A stretch of 64,000 nucleotides of DNA from Gerris lacustris (taxonomy: Eukaryota; Arthropoda; Insecta; Hemiptera; Gerridae). Under the pieces are notes generated by a model, which was given only the letters and a program-made list of their open reading frames with translations, did no database searches and had not been told where the DNA came from. The DNA lies in the NCBI GenBank assembly GCA_951217055.1, contig OX578283.1, forward strand, positions 30,972,260-31,036,259, read 5' to 3'. Positions 22,960 to 33,021 of this stretch are shown here, piece after piece. The stretch's first letter is position 1; the number at the start of each line of letters is the position of its first letter. Made by a program: the position numbers and the translations under genes.

Positions 22960-24044
22960 ACATAATCATTTAAAGTTAACCTGGGTATTCATTGTCTCTT
23001 AATGATCAAAATATTTTAAGTAGCTGTAAAAATTATATTAGGACGGAAGAAAACATATTAATAAAAAATGATTTTTAATTTAAATATGCATTAAATTCTT
23101 GCATATAAATACAACTATTAAGCATGAATATTAATAAATTAAATCAATTTTGTATAAAAAAGAAAGATTTTTCGGTTAAATTGGATATTAGTGGACATGC
23201 CGTTAGTTAATTTCTTAATGGGTTCGACTGGTTAGAATTTTTTGAAGAAAGTTTTGGCTCAACTATATATATATTTCGTAACTTTTTTTTATATATATTA
23301 ATACGAAATTTATTCAAATATATTCATGTTTTTTTTATCCTATCCGTTATTTATGGCTGAATTTTTTTTTTTTTTAATATAATACAACGATTGTAATGGA
23401 TGTCTGATATTCTGTTAATTGGTTAATTAAATATATATTTTTAAACTTTTTAACAAAATATTTAGCATAATTAATTTACTGGTTATTTTTAGTATAGATT
23501 CAGTTTTGCATTTATAGAACTTAGTGATTTTTTAAAGCCTAAATAACTATATTACATAAAAAAAACGTAAATATTATGTCGTTTTTATTTTTGTTTATAC
23601 TTTTAATCACTATAAGAAGTCAAAACTTATAGTATCAACTTTTTATCTCAAAGATATAACTTCACACTCAAAAAATACAACTTAATAACTCAAACACTTA
23701 TATTACTATTACATACTCAACACTTTAAAAAAATCAGAACTTAAATCTAACAGAACTTCTTTACCTCAGTTTTATATAGCTGATGAGTGATGATTTTGAG
23801 ACTCCGTAATTAATACTAAAACCCAATCAAACTTAATACATAAAGGTGTAAGCGCAGAGATCCGTAGATCGATTTATAGCGGCCATTATTTAAAAATCTA
23901 TGGTTTGGATAGCCATTAGGCCTTATAACTTTCTTAGTAAAAAGTAAATACATCGAAATATCAGAATCTTATATTAAGCCCATAGCCCATGTAACAATAA
24001 TTATTGTTACAGATCTCGTTTTGATCATATAAATAAAATAAAGT
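22960..24044. other. A+T-rich stretch
   Basis: Low-complexity A/T sequence. A short palindrome 'gtaacaataattattgttac' lies near 23991-24010. No coding frame was found. Confidence 0.55.
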
Positions 24045-24240
24045 ATTTAATATTTTGCGTACTATATGTCCTAAGTTTAAAACGTCTACGATTGAAGCTG
24101 CATACAGGATCTTTTAACACAAGAATAATTCGACAAATACTCTCGAATGTATAAACGAAAATCCTTGATTATTAAATTCATATTCGATTTAATTAAGATT
24201 AACAGAAGCTCTACAGTGTTCGTCCCTAATCCAAAAAAAA
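24045..24240 (+). repeat. Direct repeat G, copy 1
   Basis: About 195 bp, closely matching 24674-24872. Shared phrases include 'tactatatgtcctaagt', 'cgattgaagc', 'gcatacaggatctttt' and 'actctcgaatgtataa'. The two lie in the same orientation about 630 bp apart. This could be a local segmental duplication or a pair of small terminal repeats. Confidence 0.9.
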
Positions 24241-24673
24241 GAAGATTTTTTTGACTTGTATATAATGTGATTTTATACAAAATTTAACTTCTAACTGGTA
24301 AAAACCTTTTTCTATTGTTATTTTAATTACTTTTTCATTATTTAAATTAAATTATTGTTATTTCAGTTGTCTTTATAGTTTTCTAATATAACTTAACTCA
24401 AGTAATTTTATTTATATAATATCCACACTAATTAAATGGCTGTATATTTTGTGATTTTTAATGATTGTATTAAAAGATATATGTACTAATTATTAAATAT
24501 ACTTTCAGGTGTGAAGATGTCCCGAAAAAGGGATGAAATATCACCAATTAATGAATTAAATTGAGTAATTATTTACCCCGAATTGACATTTAATTTTTTT
24601 TTATTAATTTATACATAAAAAAAGGGACCACCTATAGTACATATATTTATATTCTACATATAAAATGGAAATT

Positions 24674-24872
24674 ATTTAATATTTTTAGTGTACTATATGT
24701 CCTAAGTGCAAAACGTCTGCGATTGAAGCAGCATACAGGATCTTTTATACAAGAATAATTCGACAGATACTCTCGAATGTATAATGGAAAATCCTTGATT
24801 ATTAAATTCAAATTCGATTCAGTTAAGATTAACAGAAGCTCTACCTTTGTCCCTAATCCAAAAAAAAAATCC
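24674..24872 (+). repeat. Direct repeat G, copy 2
   Basis: Partner of copy 1, with scattered substitutions and a few small indels. The 430-bp interval between the copies is A+T-rich and non-coding, so an LTR retrotransposon is not supported beyond the arrangement. Confidence 0.9.
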
Positions 24873-25260
24873 GGCGAACGAAAAAATTCCTCACGGAATC
24901 AGAGGCAAAATACTAACCGGAGCAGATTTCTAAAATAAGATTCCAAATGCATCGGAAATAAGAAATGTTGAACTCGCAAGCATTAAAATTGTAAGGATGA
25001 TCGGAATCAACTAATATAATTCTAATTTCTTGTTTCTGGCTCTCAACAAAATCGAATTTGAATAAAATTATCATAATCTCACACCTAATTATAACTTTTT
25101 TTCCTCTACTCCTTTTTCCTGACCCCAACAGATTTCAAAATATTTTTCTTCTTTTAGCAAATAGAATAATATTTTATATCTTCTATATTTTATGTAAATA
25201 TAGTTAGTATATATTTTACCAACTTCTTTCTATATTTTTATAAACTATTTTATTTTTGCT

Positions 25261-25558
25261 CTAGAGCTTACCGGAGGAAACATTGTGATTTTTATAAAAA
25301 AACAAATGTTTTTATGTTTCCGATTTCAAAAATATTTCTTGACTTGTTTCAGATATCGGGAATATTTTTTGTATCGTGCCTCTTTTTGGTATCTGCGGGA
25401 CTGTATTTCGTTCATATTTTTTTGTCAACTATCATGTATAAAAAACTATACTAGCCAAATTTAATGAATTTTGGATGGTAGATCATAATTAGCCCTTTGT
25501 CGTTCCCATATTAATTTTAACCCTCTATGCTCATTGCTTCCTCTTCTGCGCTTTTTAT
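25261..25558 (-). repeat. Family A dispersed repeat, copy 5 (diverged)
   Basis: Reverse orientation, starting with the complement of the A terminus ('gagcttaccggagg'). It continues through 'ttggatggtagatcataatt' to 'cttctgcgctt'. It is the most diverged copy and is truncated at the first half of the body. Confidence 0.7.
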
Positions 25559-26069
25559 TAGCATCTTTTAAAGAACTCATTCGTTTTTGAAGTAATTCAA
25601 AATTACGAAGTAATGCAAAATTGGGTTAAGATTATTATTTTAAACTGGAATGCGTCGTATGGGATGTTAAATGAAAGTGGAGGATAATCTGATTATACAA
25701 ATAGATATAAAGTTAGTTTTGTTTTTGCACCAAATTATCTTTGCACTAAGTGCCCTTGAAAATTGCGTATTTCGTGTCCCTTACCCTGAAATTATTTAAC
25801 AAATCAACGACAAAATCTTCAAAAAGTGCAGTTACCTATTCTTTGTCAAAAAACAAAAAGTGTTTTTATCAAATTTTTCATACAACGCATATTTTATAAG
25901 AAAAAAATGTTTCTTTCCACTAAAGTCTTAAAATTTATTATACATATATAGAAACACTATAGTTTTTTTTTGCGTTTGGACGATAAAAATAATTTAAAGG
26001 CGTTTGTTTACGTCTTTTTAACAACAGTTCAAAAGTTATAGCTAAAATAAACTTCTAAAGGACCACCAT

Positions 26070-26135
26070 CTAAAAACGGCTGAGCCGCACCGATTTAAAA
26101 CGGCTGGGCCGCACCAACTAAAAACGGCTGGGTCG
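26070..26135 (+). repeat. 24-bp tandem repeat, about 3 copies
   Basis: 'taaaaacggctg' recurs at 26071, about 26095 and 26119. Each unit contains a 'cggctgRgccg' palindrome. Confidence 0.9.
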
Positions 26136-26330
26136 ATAATGATGATTAGCGAACTCGTCCGTTTTGTTAAATTCCCTACGGACGCTTTATGTGCACTGAG
26201 ATCATATACTTGGCCTGAACGTATAACAGGTACACTAATAATGACATATCTGATGATGGTTCGTAATGGATCTCCGGTTAGTTAGTTTTATGTATACATT
26301 ACTTACCTACATGTTTGCACCCCATATATT

Positions 26331-26918
26331 TTTACTTTCTCATATAAAGAGAAAGTATTGTGATGGTGCGAAAATTAAATTTTGAGATTTTGATGGATTT
26401 ACACGTTTTGAGGTCCCTTGAGTCCAGAAGTGGTTTTTAAAAAATGTCTGTCTGTCTGTCGTCTGTGCAGACGCCTGGAGTCTGGAGTCTAAACTACTGG
26501 GCCGATTGTGACGAAATTCGGCATCAAATTCAGAAAAATAATACCCCGAGGCAAAATCGAGAAATTTTGGGGCGATACCCCCCAAAAACTCTGAAAAACA
26601 ATTATTTCTCGAAAACTGTTCCGAAGATTTTGATTTAAAAATTCTAAAATGAAGTCCATTTAAATACAAATCTAACGATATATAAGCCGTTCTCCTGGGA
26701 AAAATCTAGTTCCTGAGAAAATAGCTTAAGACGCGGACGGAGAGAGCTCGGGTTCGATTCCCCGCCCAGGAGAAGTTATTTTTATTATAAATTTTGATGA
26801 AATGCTCAATAATATTAAATGTATATACGAAAACTAATAAATGGAAAACACTGGGCTAAGTAATTATGAACTCGTATAAGAGAAAGTTTGTCTGAGTTAC
26901 CTCGGACCGATTTTTTTT
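26331..26918 (+). repeat. Family B repeat, full-length copy with tRNA-like B box
   Basis: The element starts with a hairpin ('tactttctcatataaagag' plus 'aaagta'). It contains a GTCT run (26444-26460), a core 'aaactactgggccgattg' (26491-26508) and a late segment 'aaaatctagttcctgag'. It then has GGTTCGATTCC (26751-26761), matching the polymerase III B box, and ends 'agaaagtttgtctgagtta'. The 61489 copy is its inverted equivalent. A tRNA-like promoter segment suggests SINE ancestry, but the A box is not convincing. Confidence 0.8.
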
Positions 26919-26929
26919 CTAAAAAATAA

Positions 26930-27950
26930 TGCACCTAACTATTCTTTGTCATTACTTGAAAACATATTAATCCTAGAAATTTAAATGGCTCATAATGATT
27001 CGACAGAATATTAAATGGTCAATATCACTATACTACCCCTAACATAAAAATATTGAATTTACATAAAGGAAAAACAAAACAAATATTGTATATACATAAA
27101 AACAAAGCTTTCTAAATAACTGAACGCCTGCTCATAAGAGAAGGAAAAAATAATCAATTCAAAGCGAAAAAAAAATCTAGGGTTACAAGATAATGTTACT
27201 TCCGAATAAAAAAAAATATATAGTATATAGAGTACTGAAATTTTCATAATGGTCAAGCCTTTCCGAACTGGTAACCATGGATAGTCGATATGATGTGTAG
27301 GGGATCTTTCAGGAAAACACGCACCCCCTGACAACACCCTAAAACAGTAGACAGAGGGGGGCACCCCTAGGATTTTTTCGAGTTTTTTTTTTTTTTTTTT
27401 TAATTTTTGCACTTTTTTTTAGAAAGGGGAAAAGCCAATGGCATAAATTATTCGATCCGTGTAGCACGTGGCCTTGGACTAAAAAAAAAAGTTTTTTATT
27501 TATACAAATATCTTCCTATACACTTTTTACAAGAGGAGCCGGGGAGAGAAAAGCAGAAAAATATCATTAAAATTTAAATAATTCATTAGTTTGTTAATAA
27601 AAAAATAGGGTATGTCAAAGTGTGTGTGAGAGAGAGGGAGGGAGGAGAAAGCGTATGATAGGAGTATATCAGTATAATGGTACCTGAAAAAAATTGAAGA
27701 AAAAAACAATCTAGTGATTTTATATGAGTAGAAAAAGGGTTTTCATTGATTGTTTATACTTATTTCTTTACATATTATTATTATTATTAATTCTTTTTAT
27801 TGAAATTAAAAGATAAACTTTTTATAATATTAAAAAGTCCAGTCATGCACCATGACTTAATGAGCGAATTTTCAAAGAAATCTGCGTATTATTGGCTTAT
27901 GATAACATAGGAAAATTTTAGTTTAGAATTTGGATGGGTGAAAAAACAAA
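26930..27950. other. A+T-rich DNA with a short GC patch
   Basis: A small G/C-rich patch at 27290-27375 ('ccccctgacaacaccc', 'agaggggggcacccctagg') sits in otherwise A+T-rich DNA. A minus-strand frame through it is probably incidental. Confidence 0.45.
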
Positions 27951-28086
27951 AAAATGGTACACAGGGGTAAGAGGTACAAAAGTCAAAATAGTATAAACAC
28001 TTCAAGATGCGTCGTTGGAAAGCTAGTACAGCAATTGTTGTTATGTACACTTTTGTCATATTTTCATACAAGAGGGGGTTGAAATG
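27951..28086 (-). repeat. Family E module, reverse copy
   Basis: The reverse complement contains 'acctcttacccctgtgtacc', 'gtacataacaacaattg' and 'gaaaatatgacaaaa', the same order as the modules at 16626-17215. A (CA)n(TA)n tract follows 160 bp downstream, again placing this module near a TA microsatellite. Confidence 0.8.
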
Positions 28087-28243
28087 GAAAAAACATGTTT
28101 TTATGCTATTTTTGACCCTAAATAGTCAAAATTGGACCCCTAAATGGACTCCAAAAATTCTGGACAACGAACGCATCCTTTGTTAACTTTTTAGTTTGTT
28201 TGAAATTTTTAGTGCATCCTTAGGGGAGATATCGTCTGGAGTG

Positions 28244-28410
<167 letters not shown>

Positions 28411-28498
28411 AAAGTGTTAAATTTTAGGAATCGATTCAGAATGGTCTAAAACGGATTTCCATGGGGAAAATCAACAAAAATGTTGAAGCCATTGCAAT

Positions 28499-28571
28499 AG
28501 CTTAATTTTCTTCGAAAATTAAGCTTCATAGTTTGCATTCATAGTTTATTAACACAATAAACTATGAATGC
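28499..28571. repeat. Two adjacent hairpins
   Basis: The first pairs AGCTTAATTTTC (28499-28510) with 28514-28525. The second pairs GCATTCATAGTTTATT (28535-28550) with 28556-28571 across a 5-base loop. Confidence 0.9.
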
Positions 28572-28683
28572 ATCAATGAATCAAATCTATTTATGGGTTT
28601 CGAAAAATAAATAAACATGTTATACATAATACAATTCTATAAAATATTGTTATCAAATTATTTTTTCTGGCAACTAGGCTGAC

Positions 28684-28800
28684 GCTGTGGTTTAATATAC
28701 TTTAATAAACGATATCAATGGGAAAAGAAGTTGCGGAATGGGCTAAAATAAAAGGTTGTCATGAGAAGTTTTTTTAAGTTGCCTCGAACCGACAGATTTT
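28684..28800 (+). repeat. Family B tail fragment
   Basis: Matches the 3' end of family B: 'ggaatgggctaa', 'gtcatgagaagtt' and 'gttgcctcgaaccga' parallel 'cactgggctaag', 'gagaaagttt' and 'gttacctcggaccga'. A shorter similar tail lies at 45985-46010. Confidence 0.6.
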
Positions 28801-29860
28801 ATTTTTATTATAGACTTCAGTTCACATAGGGTTTTACCATATTTTTCTTGCATATAATACGCACAAAATTAATTTAATTAAAGTTCGCTATCATAGTAAC
28901 ACGTTTATATGCTATAATTATTAAAAATAGTGTTTATTATATTATTAAGTTGTTCTTTTTTTTTAATTAAATAATTATAAACGTATGTATGAAAGTAACA
29001 TGTTGGGGGTAAGTCGAGAAAAATGTACGAAAATGCAGTTATGATAAATATTTTATTCATAAAATAAATCATTTTATACCAATAGTAAATTATTTTTTAA
29101 CCAAACTGTACAGTTTAAAATAAATGATTCGACGTCTTAATTAATATTTTCACCAATAATAAACAACTTTCATAAATCGATCAAAAATGAAAGACAATAT
29201 TTTATCACTTTACCTTTGTGATTTTTAAATGTATTATTTTTTTTTTTTTGTACTTAAAATGTGATTTTTTTTTTAGATATATAAATAATTACAATGTGGT
29301 TATAATAAATTTAAAACGATTTTAATGTAAGTTAAAATATACTGTGAGACAAGTGGAACTACCCCAGAGAGAGCTGAGAACTTTACATGAAATGTCAAAC
29401 TGCAATATCTTAATATATTAATAATAAGGGTCCGCATTTTTCGCAATTAATACTGGTTTTTAATGCATGGGTAAAAAAAAGAACACATTATAAAATGTTA
29501 AATAAATTATTCACAATTCTGGAAAAATGTAATAAATGTGAACAAAAATAATATGTAGGTTTTGATTAAAATTGTGTGATGACAGAGGTTATTTAATGTT
29601 AAAAATATCTTAAAGTTATAATTATTATATAAATATAATTATATACATAACTAAGACATGAGTTATCCATCTTTGGGAAAAAGTTGTTTTACATTTTGTA
29701 TATTTTAAATCGTAAATAAATGGGTTCAATATAAGCATAAAGAAATACAGGTAATTCATTTAATTAATGAACTTTAAAGTAAAGAAAACCTCCGTTCTTT
29801 GAATTATTCGGATTACCATGAACAAATAGTTAATCAAAAGCACGTAGGACCAAAGTAATA
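28801..29860. other. A+T-rich stretch, nothing recognised
   Basis: Low-complexity A/T DNA. Confidence 0.55.
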
Positions 29861-30299
29861 AAAAAACTTATCTGTTTAGAGTTTAGTATGTATTTTCTTC
29901 GAATCAACTTCACGACGCTTGAGACCCAACGAAAAAAACTAATCTGTTTAGAGTTTAGTATGTAGTATCTTCGAATCAACTTCACAACGCTTAACACCCG
30001 ACGAAAAAAACTAATCTGTTTAGAGTTTAGTATGTATTTTCTTCGAATCAACTTCACGACACTTAACACCCAACGAAAAAAACTAATCTGTTTAGAGTTT
30101 ATTATGTAGTTTCTTCGAATCAACTTCACGACACTTAACACCCAACGAAAAAAACTAATCTGTTTAGAGTTTAGTATGTATTTTCTTCGAATCAACTTCA
30201 CGACGCTTAACACCCAGCGGAAAAAACTAATCTGTTTAGAGTTTAGTATGTATTTTCTTCGAATCAACTTCACGACGCTTAACACCCGACGAAAAAAAC
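29861..30299 (-). repeat. 72-bp minisatellite, 6 copies
   Basis: Six head-to-tail 72-bp units, each with 'aactaatctgtttagagttt', 'cttcgaatcaacttcacga' and a C-rich end. Because 72 is divisible by 3, the minus strand stays open for 151 codons (29830-30285), repeating LSVVKLIRRKYILNSKQISF. Substitutions between units include synonymous and non-synonymous changes and no frame disruption, but only six units are available. There is no sign of a gene context. Confidence 0.95.
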
Positions 30300-30302
30300 T
30301 TC

Positions 30303-30347
30303 GGACTCAATAATATTGATTGTTCTGATGAGTCCAGTCGAACGGAA
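30303..30347 (+). ncRNA. Decayed hammerhead-ribozyme-like motif
   Basis: Directly after the minisatellite comes a CTC triplet (30306-30308). It is followed by a stem-I-like hairpin AATAAT/attg/ATTGTT (30309-30324) and then the hammerhead core CTGATGA (30325-30331). Next are GTCC-AGTC-GAAC (one change from a perfect 4-bp stem II) and GGAA, where the core needs GAA directly. Stem III is weak. The motif order fits a hammerhead but the 3' half is degraded, so catalysis is not expected. Chance cannot be excluded. Confidence 0.25.
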
Positions 30348-30537
30348 GGCTAAATATCGGATTATTATATCTTGTGGGATAAGATATTAATCCTCCATCA
30401 TATTACAGATATTATGCATTAAGTTTAGGTTTCGTCGCCATGCCTCACAATCAAAACAACCTAACCAATGTGCCATATATAATGGTACATCAAAACGGCA
30501 AGTATGCAAAATAAAGTGATAATGTTCTAAAAACCTT

Positions 30538-31124
30538 TGCTTCCGAGCTTACCGAAAGTAACGGAAGCTATGAGATCGTTCTGACAAATGAAAATTGTTT
30601 GTCACAAATTCCAAGACAGAAATCAGGGAACATTAGTGGTCATGTGTCGGTCTGTCCTTAATTTTTGAGATCCAACTACCTATATCTTAAAAAACTACTC
30701 GTCCGATTTAAATGAAATGTAAGTGGTACGTCGAAATTATGGTACTTCTTTAGATTGTTACTCCCCTTATAAAGAAAATAAAGGGGAGTAACAATATAAA
30801 GAAGGTACACAGAATGTTCTTCTTGAGACAGTTACTCCCCGTGTAAAAACATAAGTGTGATATTCCTTTGTCATAAAGTACATTAGACTAAACATCGCTT
30901 TGTCTTAATAGTTATTTAGAAAGTCATTTATATTCTAAAAAAAAATAGGATAGTAACAATTTAAAGAAGTACCGAAATTACTCTATTTGGTCTATAGTTG
31001 TTCTAGCCTAGTTGGTCTTATGTAAGTTTCAACCTTCTGCGCCCGTCGGTTTAAAAGTACCTACTCATCTGACTTTTAAAAATATTGAATGTTTTGTCGA
31101 ATGTAGCCCACAGATGGTCCCTTA
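30538..31124 (-). repeat. Family A dispersed repeat, copy 6 (split by a MITE)
   Basis: Reverse-orientation body from 'tgcttccgagcttaccgaa' to 'gtagcccacagatggtccc', without a head. It is interrupted at 30741-30973 by an inserted element; the halves on either side are collinear with the family. Confidence 0.8.
30741..30973. mobile_element. 233-bp MITE with 8-bp target duplication
   Basis: Ends are inverted: GGTACTTCTTTAGATTGTTACT on the left and the complement of GGTACTTCTTTAAATTGTTACT on the right. Flanks are GAAATTAT (30733-30740) and GAAATTAC (30974-30981), 7 of 8 identical. Next to the left end a second inverted copy makes a local foldback (30743-30813). The size of the duplication suggests hAT-like insertion. 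No ORF is present. Confidence 0.85.
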
Positions 31125-31194
31125 GCCCTTTAAGGATCAGGCAAAAAAAAAAAAAAAAAAAATATTTACAGTGGATTTGTGGTTTCCGCGGTTT

Positions 31195-31460
31195 ACCACC
31201 ATGGTCACGGGTTTCATATATTTTTGTGGTTGAGAAAAACTGTGCTGCCCTACCCTGTTTCGCCAGCGTTTTAATGTGCACCCGGCCTGACGCGCGAATT
31301 GAGACGCCAGATACACGTTTTAGCATCGGGTAGGCCACGTGAGGCGCACTGCCCTGCCCTGCTCTGCATTTCAAATCGTGCGTTTTCGTATATTTCTGTG
31401 GTTGAAAAAACAATGTTGCCCCTTGCCCATGCGTCGCCTACGTCTCAATGTGCGCCCGGG
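31195..31460 (+). repeat. GC-rich about 170-bp direct repeat pair
   Basis: 'tttttgtggttgagaaaaac' at 31221 and 'tttctgtggttgaaaaaaca' at 31391 each precede a GC-rich block ('cgccagcgttttaatgtgca' and 'gcctacgtctcaatgtgcgc'). Composition is much more GC-rich than the flanks. Likely a fragment of another transposon; its ends are not resolved. Confidence 0.65.
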
Positions 31461-31700
31461 TTAATGGGTGGTAAAACCAACACCATTAAAGTATACGTGG
31501 TAGGACGCGGGGTAGCTATGGCCACACTAATTGGCAGAATATTTGATAAACTTCTTAAAAGTATTCTAATGTTACAAATATGTAAAGTAAAGTAAATATA
31601 AATAAATATTTCATTCCTTTAAAAAAGCAATGTTGATGATAGTAAGAATACAAGAAAGATGCATGAAGTGGCAAACATAGATAATAAATAAACGAAGGCA

Positions 31701-32141
31701 ATGTTACATGATTTTGAGAGGTACAAAATCAGAAAGACACGCAAACCTTGTAGCAAACCTGCCCTGGTTGTACAAGTTGAAAAAAATACAGTAGGAACTA
31801 ACGAATACAAACTACTGTTACCTCCTGGTTACCACAAAGCCTTGTTAAACCATTGTAGAATACTTTATATCAACAAGTCTCTCGCGTGAACAATTTTTAA
31901 CTCAAATGTACGAATGCATTTTAGCTTATTCAATTTGAAATGTTTATGAGCTATGACTGCATTTAACTATCGCATGAAAAAGGTCACACATAATGAGCTA
32001 GCCTACTCGCTGTTGCATATTCTCATAGGAAAAACCAAATGTCATCAAATCTTAGCAAGTAGCAAGATTGTTATCACTCATCGACTTATTTTGTACAAAG
32101 TATATTTAAATAAACTTTATTTACTTGCGGCAGCAAAATGA
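31701..32141 (+). pseudogene. Decayed coding frame with two internal TGA codons
   Basis: Two 62-codon ATG frames (31701-31889 and 31953-32141) share one reading frame, broken only by TGA at 31887-31889 and about 31947. The first contains KPALVVQVEKNTVGTNEYKL and LLPPGYHKALLNHCRILYIN. The second contains KVTHNELAYSLLHILIGKTK and a C-terminal LYLLAAAK. GC content is above the local background. No family was recognised. An old transposon or gene ORF with nonsense mutations is the simplest reading; the second frame ends inside the next repeat. Confidence 0.3.
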
Positions 32142-33021
32142 GGCGTTATTGAAATGATTTTGGGCAGGGAAATGCAATTTTACTGCCTTGACAGTAAAAT
32201 CAGAAAAATGTTGCCGCCCAGGCAGAAAACTTTTTACTTCTATAATGTTGGAAATAACAGTTTATATATTATCTTAGCCCCCTATAATATTATATAATAG
32301 TATTGTATATTATGGTTTAATAAGTAAACTTTAATTAATATCCTTTTTATTTATATGTATAATAATTTGTTTATATTTATCAATCCTTTTATTAATAAGT
32401 AATAGTAGGTCTTCAATTAAAAAGAAATAAATCTGATGCAGAGTAACAGGCAACCCTGCAGCTTCAAGTGAACTTTCAGAATATTATTGAAGTCATTCTA
32501 GATTAGACAACCAGCTTTTCTTGATATATCCTAAATACTTCTTCCCTTAATTTATTAAAATTTTTGCAAGATATATTCTTAGTGACAAAATGAATAAGTA
32601 GTTAAATTATTTTATGCATTAATTCATTCAGAAGTTTTGTTTGTCATAATTGCGTGTTTTGTATTTTGTTATTGATTCCTTGTTGTTATAGATTCAGTTT
32701 GCTACTCTCACTTATCGTAATTATTCCAAAGCTTCTTATTTTATTTTTATTTTAAATAAACAATTTATTTTATTAAATATGTTATTTACTTATTAATAGT
32801 TAATAAATATAATAAGTAAGATTTTAGCCGTTTTATTTTCCTGCCGCCTGTAGATAAAATATTGTATGCAAAAAGGCAGCAAAGGAAACATTTCTGCCTC
32901 GTGTAATTCATTGTCAATTAGGTAAATTACCTGCCTCAGCAGTTAATTTTAATAGCCTGTCACCGCTTCGGCTCGGAGGCTAACCTTCCATCACTCGTCA
33001 GTAAAATTCCATTTTGCTGCC
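32129..33021. mobile_element. Candidate TIR element (about 890 bp)
   Basis: The 12-bp ends GGCAGCAAAATG and CATTTTGCTGCC are exact complements. Subterminal sequences on both sides repeat 'attttactg' and 'ctgcc' motifs. The interior is A+T-rich and lacks an ORF. No convincing target-site duplication is seen, so the boundaries are provisional. Confidence 0.45.

Noticed and set aside
24045..24872. LTR retrotransposon bounded by the G direct repeats
   Set aside because: The interior is about 430 bp with no gag/pol-like frame, and no primer-binding site or polypurine tract was seen.
26340..26669. Overlapping ORFs of 109 and 64 codons in family B
   Set aside because: They occur on opposite strands of a non-coding repeat and are broken in the other copies.
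27059..27412. 117-codon minus-strand ORF
   Set aside because: Starts in a poly-T-derived lysine run and ends in Phe/Tyr-rich A+T noise; only about 45 residues in the middle look protein-like.
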